Shown one piece after another: positions 1-11,500 of a stretch of DNA of 64,000 nucleotides. Source of the DNA: Xiphias gladius (lineage: Eukaryota; Chordata; Actinopteri; Istiophoriformes; Xiphiidae). How positions within the stretch are numbered: position 1 is the first letter of the stretch; each line of letters starts with the position of its first letter. The position numbers and the translations under genes are program-made. The stretch spans positions 20,790,105-20,854,104 of the forward strand of contig NC_053404.1 in the NCBI RefSeq assembly GCF_016859285.1, in the 5' to 3' direction. A model generated the notes under the pieces. The model did not search any database. It was given only the letters and a program-made list of their open reading frames with translations, and was not told where the DNA came from.

Positions 1-313
1 GAATAAAGTCAATTAAAACACTCTTTTGTTTTTGTTTTCTCTCCACAACAATACCATTTTAATCCGCTGAGTAATGCTACATTAAAAAACGGCTTGGATC
101 TACTTTCGCTTTCCTCTCGCGAAGGGACTTTCCGACGCTTTACCGAGCACAACTGACTCTCCGTTTTTCCGACATGTCGGTGCTGGACGCTTCGGAAGAA
201 CCGGCCGCAAATAAAAGAAAAGAAAAAAAGAAAAGAAAAAGCCACTGATTCAGAATAAAGGAGCCTCTCCCCCGCCGGTCCCGCACGGAGCGCACTTACC
301 GCAGCAAACTTAC
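1..313 (-). other. Intron 1 of the psme2-like gene (partial)
   Basis: No exon with acceptor and donor matching a PA28 protein is seen. The stretch is A/T-rich at the left, with a purine-rich run near 215-240, and becomes GC-rich toward the donor at 308-313. Confidence 0.5.
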
Positions 314-361
314 CTTCAGGGAACTCGCTCGGCTTATTTTCAGGCTGGACGTCTTTGACAT
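314..361 (-). CDS. psme2: Proteasome activator PA28 subunit beta-like, first coding exon only (gene runs off the left edge)
   Basis: A 16-codon exon on the minus strand starts with ATG (361-359), reads MSKTSSLKISRASSLK, and ends at a strong GTAAGT donor (313-308). Human PSME2 also has a 16-residue stretch before the conserved helix that begins VEVFRQNL, as I recall it. In human, PSME2 lies head-to-head with RNF31, and here rnf31 starts to the right on the opposite strand. PA28 beta would form a heptameric cap with PA28 alpha on the 20S proteasome. No second exon is visible in 1-307, which reads as intron. A second GTAAGT donor lies 14 bases further on (299-294), but reading into it reaches a stop, so the first is preferred. 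PSME1 is the main alternative; synteny favours PSME2. The identification rests on only 16 residues. Confidence 0.6.
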
Positions 362-720
362 GACTAAAAGCAAACTCTTCACCCCGCGGACAAATAAATT
401 AGGGTTCGGTTTGCTTGTTCGAAAGGAAATCGGAGGTGAGCCGGTGCAGGAGAGGACGACGCGTATCGCCTGTTTTTTTTTTTTTTTAATTTCCTCTCCC
501 CGGTTTACTTTCGATTTGGCATCGGATGATGCAGTTGGCGCCTCCCACCGTCGCCCTCCTCCGGGTCGTTTCCTCAAATTTCAAAACTCCCACTTCACGG
601 GTTCGGTAGACTCCTGGGTGAAGAGATTCACACCCAATATCCACGCGTACGCAGTGACTGCGGCTTTTGGCCAAATCGTGCGCGTCCAAGACTGAAATAT
701 TGACGTTAACGCAGATATTC
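362..720 (-). promoter_or_regulatory. Probable psme2 promoter and 5' UTR, divergent from rnf31
   Basis: This is a GC-richer segment upstream of the psme2 ATG with several CpGs. It contains GAAA half-sites separated by a single base: GAAAGGAAA at about 421-429 on plus, and TTTACTTTC at about 506-514, which gives GAAAGTAAA on minus. These resemble, but do not match, the IRF/ISRE core GAAANNGAAA. PA28 subunits are interferon-inducible in vertebrates, so the half-sites are plausible but unproven. A poly-T run at 474-487 interrupts the region. No TATA box was recognised. Confidence 0.4.
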
Positions 721-894
721 ATTCATCCAAAATCCCCCTGAATGATGCAGGTTCATTTCTCGAGACGTGAACAGCCAATCATGTGGCGCCAAATTATTTT
801 TACTTACAGTAATAAACTCTATATAAAGTATTGTGTTCTGTTACTTAATCAGTGGGAAAAGCTACTTACCTCCTTTGGGGAAAAAAAAAACAAA

Positions 895-1440
895 ATCTTA
901 ATTTCACATGATGGACACTTGGTTTTCGTATGTGAAATATCATCACGTGAGAAAAAAGGGGACGTGTGGTGTGGCACATGTTGAACAGCATTTGACGTGT
1001 GATAAGGGTCACATACAGGCACATTTTCAGGCACCTTATGTGAAAAGAAAAATTCCTATTTTACATGTTGTACTTTACTGGATGGTGTTGATGATGGGAA
1101 GAGCATGAAGGAGACTCCGTCTTGATTGCATATAAAGGTTTATTACAAAGAAGCACAGCGTCAAGTCCAGCACCTGCAGATCTGCTCCTGAGAGGGTGTG
1201 AAGCCGATGAACCAGTCTGAGAATCAGCCTCGGTCACCGACTCTTAAATACGACAGTTGTTTTCCTAAAAAACTGTCACTAACACACGGCTCCAGTCACT
1301 GAGCGTTAACTTCCTTTTCAAGCTATGAGGCGCCCTCTGACGACCTTTGACCTAGGGACTTCCAACACATGGTTTCAATTCTACATATATGACCGTACAC
1401 CTCAATGTGAAACAATAATTTCACATCTGTTTAAAAAAAA
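895..1440. repeat. Degenerate repeat rich in CACATG/TTCACA palindromic half-sites
   Basis: Short palindromic words of the type TTCACATG / CATGTGAA recur on both sides of the LTR-like insert (about 905-1075 and 1395-1430). This looks like an old dispersed repeat split by a later insertion. It ends in a poly-A run (1432-1449). I cannot name the family. Confidence 0.35.
1108..1367 (-). mobile_element. Candidate solo LTR (about 260 bp) flanked by CATG
   Basis: Read on the minus strand the segment starts TGTTGGAAGTCCC, carries a TATTTAAG box (about 1247-1240), then AATAAA followed by CTTTATATGC near its far end. That order (TG start, TATA-like box, poly-A signal, short U5) resembles a retroelement LTR. 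CATG occurs immediately on both sides (1104-1107 and 1368-1371), which may be a 4-bp target duplication. Against this, the far end reads CTCCTT rather than the canonical CA. No internal retroelement sequence is seen. Confidence 0.4.
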
Positions 1441-1689
1441 AAAAAAAAATTCCAAAAGACAGTGTCTCAAAAAATTCTGAACGTCCCCATGAAACAGCAG
1501 TAAAACAAACCAACTAAACAACATTGTTTTATTCATATAACCTGATTGATAATTTAACAGATTAACTGAAAATTAAGTGAATTGAAATTAATAATTTCAG
1601 AGACAAAAAAAAAAAAAAAACATAGTTAATGTAGGGGAACGGGGCCTAGTGAAAAAGGAGAAGACCAGCTCAACAGCACCACAAACTGC

Positions 1690-1805
1690 ATCCTCCAAAA
1701 TGACCACAAAGTTGACTCAGCACCTCTCTAAAACAGTAAGGGAAGGTTTTTTTGCATTGGACTGCATTAGCGTCTGCTAGTTGTACCTAATAAAATGAGT
1801 GTATA
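1690..1805 (+). repeat. 3' tail of a fish retroposon
   Basis: The text around 1757-1797, including GTTGTACCTAATAAAATGAG, matches a tail I recall as widespread in fish genomes (TGTACCTAATAAACTGGC). Only the tail is recognisable. Confidence 0.4.
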
Positions 1806-1909
1806 CAACCGGTGTCAACGGGGCTGCAGGTAACCGGAGTTAAAAAAGAAAAAAAAAAAGAAAATTGGAAAGTACTGCTTTTAATTTGAAGAAACCCCGC
1901 TTCAATTTT

Positions 1910-2170
1910 GAAAAACGAACAGGAAGTAGAGCGGAAAACGCAAAAACGCAAAAAGTGGAGTTCCGCGTTTGAAGCTAGCTCCAGAGCTACACACACGCAC
2001 ACGCACAAACACGCACACACGCAGAGTAGAAGCTCGGCGAGGGTAAGACTTTAACCACTTACACCATGGCAAAAACGCGTTTTTTTCATTAACGGGGGGC
2101 ACAGAGACTCTCCAGCGGGACGCGGGACGACGGAACAGCCGTTGAAAGGAGCCTCGAAGACGACGGGTAC
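1910..2170 (+). promoter_or_regulatory. Probable rnf31 promoter and noncoding first exon
   Basis: The rnf31 start codon lies 5 bases after a splice acceptor (TTTCAG, ending 3814), so an upstream noncoding exon must exist. This is the only GC-richer block between psme2 and rnf31. It has an ETS-like CAGGAAGT (1919-1926), an (AC)-rich tract (1990-2022), and two possible donors: GTAAGA at 2042 and GTACGT at 2168. Which donor is used cannot be decided from sequence. Confidence 0.35.
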
Positions 2171-3539
2171 GTAGTTGTAACGCTACATTTTTTTTTTTTT
2201 TTTTTAAAGTTTCGGTTTCCAGCAACGTGAATTGTTGTTGTCCGCTGCGCCTCCTAGCTTACAAACTCTTAGCTTCGGACACGCCGAAACTAACAGACGA
2301 CACCGGTAACTCCAGTTGGACGAGATTTTACCGTTAAAAAACACACAAAAACCCCCCCCCCCAAAAAACCAAACACTTACAGTGTTGTCCGGTAGCGCTT
2401 ATGATTTAATATTCGGCTGGACAGCTGTTTACTACCGTAACGTCACGGGGAGTGAAACTATTATTAGCCCGGACTTTCCCGTGGTGATATCAAGCTGTGA
2501 TATTTACGGTTTAAAAGAGAAATGACTGAGGAGACCTTATCCCGAAGGAGCCCTGCTCTGCCGCTACCTGCTGACAACTTACACCTAGAACAAATGCCGG
2601 AGATGGACATTTGAAAAAAAATAAAAATAAAAAAATAAAAACGCGGTATGTTGTATTTGTCCTTTACTAGTGGCAGAATTGTCAAGTGTTCAGGTAGTTT
2701 GCGGATTTGAACTATTCCTCGCCGACGCCTTTGATTTTGAAAAGTGGAGAAAAATGCCACAGCGTGTACTCACTCGCTCAAACAGTTTACTCGGAATCTT
2801 AGGAAAGCAGAACCTCGGAGGTATTTTTACCAGAACTCCACATGCAGAAAAATGCCCCTGTGTCAGACTTCATTTTGTCATCATTTACTATAATACAGGG
2901 TGGCATCAATGGGAGTTTTGCTGCTGTAGCTGGTCCAGGTGGAGCTGACTTGAACCGCTTTATGAATTGCTTGGTGGGTTAGTCGATAACAGTGCCTTTA
3001 TATTTTTCTGAGGCGGTCATACTGTAACTAGCACTGCTGTTAAATAAGTGTAGTACATTAAAAGGTACAGTATCTCCCTCTAAAATGTGGTGGAGACCAT
3101 TGAGGATTTATAATGGATTTGCCCCCATCCAACAATATTTTTTTTTAGTTTTTTTTTTGTTTTGTTTGTTTTTTTGTACTTGTTTCTCGATTGCAGAAGT
3201 CTGTCATTGAAAGTGCAGATTTGTGTATTCGTGTGATGTCTTATAAATTGGAAAAAGCGACGTCCCAGATTTGACGCCTGCTCAGAGACAAAGCCAATTC
3301 TCAATAAAAGAATTACTGGCAAGACTGTCGTTAAGAGACGTTAATTTGCCTGAGTGATGCGAAGTTAAAATTACACGTTGCTTCCTCCTCTTAAACTGTA
3401 TGTGTTGATCTGATGTGTTCATCTGAGACCACTGCGTTGAGACTGCAGAGATATATTTATTTTTCGTTTTTATTTTCTTTTTCCTTTCTCCACGGGCTCA
3501 CGAACAAGTCCTCACCCTACAATCGTTTATTAAACCGTT
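2171..3539 (+). other. No coding gene seen; presumed rnf31 5' intron
   Basis: Mostly A/T-rich with homopolymer runs (2190-2207, 2351-2363, 3139-3176). Short open frames show no family resemblance. Confidence 0.4.
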
Positions 3540-3800
3540 CTTTATTTTGTAGATTAATTATGAATTGCTTGGTCCATGAAATGTCAGAAAATTGTTAAAT
3601 GAAAAAAAGAGACAGGTTCCCGGACCTCAAATTGCTTGTTCTGTTTGACCAACAGTCCAGAACCCGGCTATATTCAATTTAATGTAAGATAAAACAGAGA
3701 AAAGCAGCAAATTCTCACATCTTAGGAACTGGAATGTGCAAATATCAGAATTTATTTTGTGATAAATGATTTAAACAAGGAACTGATCATCAAATTGTCA
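3540..3800 (+). mobile_element. MITE-like percomorph repeat, copy 1
   Basis: The copy carries the family's internal signature in order: ATGTCAGAAAATTG, then TTGACCAACAGTCCAGAAC, then ACAGAGAAAAGCAGC and TCTCACAT. Other copies in this window have AGGGCTGCAGCTAACG-type ends. It stops only about 20 bases before the rnf31 exon acceptor, so it may supply part of the branch-point and polypyrimidine context. Confidence 0.75.
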
Positions 3801-3819
3801 ACCTCCCATTTCAGCGGCA

Positions 3820-5555
3820 ATGAGCAGCAGCCCTCCGTCTGTACAGATGGACGAGGTCAGGAGGAGAGCCCTGTCCCTCCTCTCCTCCTCAGGTTTAGCC
3901 CAGGATGTGAAGGCTGAGGTCCAGACCATGGCCAGCATCGCTCTGCCTCTGTCCGAGAAGTACCGTCACCTTTCAGCGGAGGCCATGCTGAGGGAGAACG
4001 TGGCCAGCCGCAGCAGGCAGGAGGTAGAGTTTGTCTCTCAACTGATCCTGTTGTGCTGGTGATGCTGTGTCACATAGTATTTCCTGACATACAGTGAGCT
4101 AAACTTTTAAATTTCCTAATTTTACTGTGAAACTAAAACCAAAAAGAAGGAATGTTCATGTAAAGTTATGTTGCCGTGAGAGAAAAAGTTGGGAAAAAAT
4201 TACATATTTCTTCAAATGTTAATGCACGGTTACTCTTTATTTCATGAACTTAAACAACAGAAAAAAAGTAAACAGTAATTGTGGCAGATGTCACAGCTTG
4301 TTCACACTTTTTTTTTTTTTAGGCAGCTAAGAGTCTTTCAATTCTCAATTGATATATTTTTATATTTTTCCACGGGTTTTCAGTGATGTTCAGATCAGGG
4401 GGACTGTGAGGGCCATTCCAAAAGCTTAAGCTTGTGGGTTTTGAGGTCTGCGTTGGATCGTTGTCCTTTAGTAGAAGCCAGGCTCCTTTCATTTTCACTT
4501 TCTCGACTGACTGCCGGACTTTTGCATCCACATGTTGCTGACACTTGGTGAAATCCATTCCTATCCGTATCTGTCCGTACAGTGTTTCTGTGCCACTGGC
4601 TGCCACATGATCCAGAGCAGAATATTTCCATCCCCATGCTGAACAGTCGGCAAAGGAGGGTTACTAAGTACTTTTTGCACTTGACACAATAATGGTTACA
4701 TTTTTTTCAAGTTTTATAAGTACGTGAAATCAAAAGTAACAGTGCATTAACATTTGAAGAAAGACTAATTTTTAATATCTGTTTGCTGGAAACATGAGTG
4801 ACATAAACCTTAAGACACACATAAAAAAACACCTGCTAGCGAATCTGGATCAATGACTTTTATATTTAGGATGTTTGTAGATAAAAAAACCTCAACTAAC
4901 TCATTGTTGGAAGTCACAAATTTGTGGTTAAATGTCGGTAAACAGTTGACCCTAGCCTTTTATTAATGCGTAGTAGCCCTAATGACATTACTAACCTAGC
5001 AACTTTCTCTCTATTTTATCAGGTTATGGAGTCTTTGAGTAGACTGGTCAAGGCCTTGAGTATCCTGGAGAAGTATGGCTGTAACCTGACCTGCCCCACC
5101 AGGCCCAGGTACTGGAGGAGCGTCAAGCACAACAACCCCGTCTTCAGAACCACAGTGGATGCCGTCAAGGTGAGCAAATCTGTCATTTGGTGCAGATCTT
5201 CCCTTTTTACGGGACATTTTCAATGAAATTCTGCTTTGTGGCTTTGAGCAAGACTTTGATTGAGGTTTGAAGCTTTTGGTGCAAATGAGGCAGATTTTCT
5301 TGCAGAAAGTAACGTTAAAAGGAGAAAGTAAGTACAATGACTAACTCATTGGTGCGTAGCCTCTTAAACAATGATCTCAAACCTGGTTTCCTTCCACAGG
5401 GTGGGCGTAGAGTCCTCTATCTCTACGGTTACACCAATCAGCAGTTAGATGGCCTCAGTTTCCCGGATGAAGTCAGCGAACCGGATGCCGAGAAAGTTGC
5501 TGCAGTGACGCTGGAGGTCATGACCTTACGCACAGAGGTGGACATGCTCGTTAAG
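3820..5555 (+). other. rnf31 PUB domain exons (1-3)
   Basis: Residues [21 protein letters not shown] and LYGYT align with human HOIP. Tyr86, Asn89, Tyr98, Lys103 and Asn105/106 correspond to the human pocket (Tyr82, Asn85, Tyr94, Lys99, Asn101/102) that binds the PUB-interacting motif of OTULIN and SPATA2. The LUBAC-deubiquitinase contact therefore looks conserved. Confidence 0.85.
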
Positions 5556-8500
5556 GTTCGTATTAGTGTGTGTAGTCAATCATCTGATTTGCTGTAAATA
5601 TCTATGACCAGTAGTTTTTATTTTTGTGTGCAAGGAATTCACCATATTCCATTTCTTATGTCTGTGATTGTTTAGGGCACTCATCCTCACCTAGAAAACT
5701 TCAAAGATATCTTCCCATTTGTCATGCAGCAGGTCTGTACAAACATTTGCAGAAGCTTTATGCTTAAATTCTGTCACTGAATGTTTACATTATCCAAATC
5801 AACACTTCCACATCTACTCGAATGATCATAATCTTACTTCACAACTCACTATATAATCTACTAAATAGTTTTTATACTTATATTTTCATATTCATACCTA
5901 ATGGTATTTCATTGTTTTTATTCAATTGCTTTCTTTCTTGTTAAATTTGATACTGAACATTGTACATTTGATACTTTTGTATGGCTATTTTATACTGTGG
6001 TATTTTATTTTTATTTTACTGTATTAGGAGGAGGACACAACGACCGTAAATCTCTTTTGAGTCTTAAATTTGATACCAGCTCCTGAAAAAAAATTACATG
6101 GAATAAAAACATTACTTTATTTGGATTCACACATTTTGTCGTATAATAGTCGCCAGTGACGGTGAACAGAATATCATAAATAAAAATGCAAAATAAAGGC
6201 CAACGCCTGTACATTTTCTGCAAAGTAAGTGTGATGTAAAACACATTCAATAATATAAAACAATCAAAAACTACACGAAAAATAAAAGGATTTGGTTCAG
6301 CGTGGACGCTGGAAAAAACTACATATATTAAATCTGTAAATGCAAGTTTTAAATTTGTCAGTGCTGATACTTCATGCAGCACTGTGGTGATCGTAGTGAG
6401 CTACAGCCTCCATTCATCCAGTTTAAAGTGTAAAGAGTATTTACTGCGATGCTGTTTTCTTTCAGGATATGATGGTGAGTGACTCTGTGGTTATGCTGCC
6501 TGGAGAGGAGCAGCACGGAGACAAACCCCAGGTCCTGTCTCCTTCGCCCGTTTTAGAGAGACACCAAGAGATGAAATCGTTTTCCACAGGTCTCTTGGAC
6601 TTTTTCTTCGCCAGTGTGTGACTAAGAACAGTCAGCCGGGTTTCTTTTACAGAGAGTCTCTTGAATCCACAAATTTAGATTTTAGCCCCATTTGGACAGG
6701 ATTAAAAATAGAGGGGGAGGTAGGGAATTAGATATTCACATTGGCTCCTCAGTAATTTAAGTCCTCGTTGCGGACGGGATTTTAACCATCGCAAAATTGC
6801 AGGATATGGTCTGGGATAGACATGGACATTCAGCAGGACAAAGCCCAGGAGAAAGCCAGTACCTACCTGTTGCTGACATTCTTTTATGGGGTCTTGCTCT
6901 CCTGATGGCTTCTTTCTGTCATCATTATTGGTTCCCAAATAAGTCTTTATGTTGATTTGAAAATGTTTCCATCTATAAAATTCATTAAAAAAAATTCTGA
7001 TTCAGTCCATTTTCCACATTAAAGGCAGATTAAAGAGAAAAGTAAGTAAAAGTTAACGGATAGCAGGTCTTTCCGCTGGTAAAACTCAGAAATCCACTTT
7101 AAAATACCAGGTCGTCGCACTGGATGGGATTTAAATTACAGGGGGACGAGCCAGTTCACAGAAACACAGTAGGCAATTTTGATTGTAATTATTGCTGGGC
7201 TTGAGGTGAAAAATGACCCAAATACGCGCTCCAGACAGGATGAAAGTCACCGACACGCACAGGTAATGTTAAGATCACCCCACCTCCCCCAGAGAAAGAA
7301 ATCCAGTCCATATGCATCTTAAGTCTACCACTGTGTTTTCTTCATTGAATACTGCCTTGGAATTCACATGTTTACTCTTTATTCATTTGCACCAGTAACA
7401 CTGAACAGTGCAGCTAGAGGCCCAGCTAAGTACCTTCTCTGTCTCCAGACTCACCTGCTGTGGGTGACTGTAATTTGTGTGGCAGCGCTTCGTCTCTGGT
7501 TTGCCCATCTTGTGACAATCGACCTTTTTGCGACGCATGTGACGACCTCTTCCACCGCCACCCCTCCAGAGCCAATCACAAGAGAGACAAAATACAGAAA
7601 ACCAAACAGGGTATGCCACTCTGCAGCAGGCTTTAAAACAGGAACACGTTAGGAAACATCTTACAAAAGCTAGAAGTTAGTTTTTGTTGCTGTCTGTGGC
7701 TTTTCACCTTGTATTTTTTGTTTTGTGTGTGTGTGTGTGTGTTTTTATTTTTTTTTTTGCACCCAAAGAGACCTGCAGTATCTGTGGCATTTCGGCTGTC
7801 CACGCTCAGTGCTCCACCTGTGTCCAGAGACTGTGTCTGAACTGTGACAGGCTCTTCCACTCTCACCCTGACCGCAAGGGACATAACAGAACTGTCGTTA
7901 CACCAGCCAAAACATCCAGGTGAGCAGAAAAAGGAAAATAATCGGACTCACCGGGAACACACTGAGATGTTAGAAGCCTTTTACTGTCTGATTTACTGAT
8001 TTGCTTTCTCATTTGGCAGCAGTGTGGTAAAATGATCAGAGTGGTGGTAATGTTAATGAGGTCACAGGTTTATTTGCTCACCATTTGTCCAGCACCGTGG
8101 ATAAAAGTTTCAGCTTGTTGTCTAAAATATAAATAAAACCGTTTCCATGGTCCTCCAAAAAGATCTTATGCAAGAATTTAAAATCTCCCCCTCGTATGAG
8201 CAATGATCAGCAAACCTAAAAACCTGAGCAAAGCTGGATGCAAAAAACGTAATTTGCTCCAGAAAACTCTCTTATCTCATGAAGGATAACTGTCGGAGAT
8301 TCAGTGTTCAGTGAGATGTACTCCACCAGCATCCTATGGAGGAACAGAGCAGAGCTCGGTAAAAAGGCCTTTTTAAATGTTTTACTCGACTCAGGTTGAA
8401 TAAACTTCAGCAGGAGTTAAAGCTGATTTCTTTTGCAGATTTTAAATGTATTGGTTCGATCTGAGTCAGAGGTGGATTTTAAGGTTGCCTTGGCTTATTG

Positions 8501-11500
8501 TTGTGTTTTAGCTTTTATTTAATGCTTTATCCTTATTCTTTTAATTGCAGTCTTGCAAGTTTCATGTTTGTCTAACCGTAGGATTTATTGTAATATGTAC
8601 ACAGCGCTCAAATGCAAAAGAAAGTGAACTGATCTCGCTGGACCACCTATATGAATACAGATTTAGTGAATGAATGAATAATGATCTCCAGCAAGATGTT
8701 TGCAGTGCTTTTAAAGGAGGGAGAGGGGCAGCGTGGGAGGGATATCTACACTGTACCCTAAATGTAATTTTTATTGCTTTTCTGTCGTCTTTCAGTCCAT
8801 CTCTGTCACCCTGGGACTGTGCTCACTGCACTACGGTGAACGAGATGCGAGCCGTTCTCTGCTCAACCTGCGAGCGGCCTCGACTCGCCACGGCTGCGTC
8901 CACCGTTCAAGAAAACCCCACGTCGGCGCCTACATCACCAAACACAGGTGAGACTTAGACGCCATAACAATGTACGTTATTCATGCAGCACGTTAAATTG
9001 GATAAAGTACAGCACAATAAAATAAGACAAAAGACTGAAATAAACCAATACAACAGATAAGAAATACTAGGACTTAAAAAAATATACAACTATGCGCTAA
9101 ATCTCTACCAGATGTAGAAGAGCTCATTAGCTGTTCACGTTAATTTTGCCTGGGAAAAATTACATTTGGCATGTTTCAGCAAGGTTGTAAAAACCAGCAC
9201 CTGGAAAATGAAGGTGTGATGACAAAATATGTTGCCGACGTAAGGAAACGAAGTTATCGTATGAAGCAGCGGAGCAGTGAGAATGTTGTTGTGTCTGTGT
9301 TCGATCCCGCAGAGTGGCAGTGTAAGAGCTGCACGGTGGTGAACCCAGGCAGCAGCATCCTCTGTGAGGTGTGTGAGCGCCCCCGTCTGGCCACTCGCCC
9401 GCCTGTCGCCCCAGTGCTGTCCAACCCAGGATCTCTGACTGATACTGGAACAAAGGTTTGTCTCTCTGCTGTTGTTTATCCCCCTTCTCAGTCTTTCTTT
9501 TGCCGGGCACTAATACTGCAAGTGTTTGGGGTTCCCACCTCTGACAAAAAAATGTGCACCAAGTGGCACATGTTAAAGACATCCACCAAGGTTTTTGTGG
9601 TTTGTGCTGTTACTCAAATTACCCGTGAAGTGATTATGGCAGAGTCCCCGAGATGTCTACAAAAGATACACCGTCTGATGTGATAATTTAACTTTTTTCA
9701 AGCAAGTACTTTTCATTATGGGGGTACCAAAGCTATTTAGTACTGTAGTTCAATAAAGCTGGGAGACTTACAGAAAGACGTAAAGTTAAAAGTGAAGCAG
9801 CAGAGGACAAGACATCCTGACTTTTAGTCCCTAGTGTGAGTTGAGCTCCAAAAAAACCATGCAGCACCACAGTAGTTCTGAAACAGTTGGTTTGAAATAG
9901 AGTCAAGTCAACTGTCGGAAAATTAAGAAACAACAGTTTTGATCAGTTTGATCAGAACTTTCCCACCAGAGCAGGTCATCTTTGCAGCAAGACAGCGTAA
10001 AAACAAAAACATGAAACTTGAAACAAACACAATAGAAACTCAATTAGACAACTCAAGATATTAAAATCGATGGTACAATGCACACAATTCAGAAAAAAGT
10101 AAAGGGGGTATAATAAAAGTTAGGAAAGCGGCAACGTGAGGAATAAAAATGAGAAAAATAAAATGTCGAGCTGTGTGAGGAAACCAGAGAGGCTTGTAAG
10201 TTTATAATGTATTAGGATTTAGAGCACTTATTGCACAAATGGGATAAATGACAAATGCTTTTTTTCTGACATTTTATAGACTAAACAAAACAATCATTAG
10301 TTGCGGCACTACTCGATAGCATCTCCTCAATCGACCCTCTATGCCGGGTAAATGTCCACATCTTTGTAACTCCATTCGCCATGCGGAGATAACCCTGAAA
10401 ACAACATTAGGGTGAGTCTTTTAGTCTTTGGAAAGCTCCCTCAGAAATATGGAAGACATTATAGAACTGCTTTCACATGATGAGAAAAGTGATCATGACG
10501 AGTCCCCTTTCATGACAGAGTTTGATCTACTGTAAGTACTTTCGATCACTTATTTATCTCATTTATCTTATTTAAAACTGCTGAAAGTCACTGTGTTGAG
10601 GCGATGCTGCCGCCTTTTTTCCTTTGGTATATTCTTTAAAGGCATCTCATACATATTTTTGTCTACATTTCTCTACCTAACATGTATAATTTTTTTTTGT
10701 CTTTCTTTTCTTTCTCTTTCACAGGGAAACTGGACTTGCCAGTTTTGCACCTATGTGAACACCAAGCCCATTGTGGTGTGTGAGATGTGCAACCTGTCGT
10801 GTAAAGACTCTCCTGGCGATTCTGTGCCCCAGTCTCTTCAGCAGACTCCGTCCAGCACCAAGGATCCGCCTCAGCCCGGTGCGAGGCCCGTTCCGAAGCC
10901 CAGACTGAACATGGAGATGAAGAGGCAGAAGATGATGAGGGAAGACGGACTCAGCCTCATCCACCAGATCAGAGTAGGTCTTCGTCCGAAGAATCGTACA
11001 CAACCATAACCAAATTTTAAAGACTAAAGTCTTTCTTTTTTTAAGAAATTAGCGGGGAGACTTTGGTCTGTCAGCTCAGAAAGGTAAACTGTGATTGGAT
11101 TAACACGTGCATCTGTTGCTCTGCTCTACACTTCCAAGAAAAAACGGTTAACCCTGAAACAATAAAACGTGCAGATCATTTTCTCAAATAATCTATTAAT
11201 TGTTTGGTCCATTAAATATCGGAAAATGATGAAAAGAGAAAAATTGACAGGAGCCCAGGTTGACCCCTTCAGATAGGGTTTTCTCTTTCTCAACCAGCAG
11301 TCCAAATACCAATATAATTTACTATAATGTTAAACAGGGAAAAGCATCAGATCTTCACATTTGACAAGCTCTCACCATCAAATCTTTGGCATTTTCAAAA
11401 ATGCCAAAGATTAGCTTGTTCCAGTTTCTCAAATGTGAGAAGTTGCTGTTTTCTCCATTTTATATCCTTGTGAATTGAATATATTTGGGTTTTGGACAAT

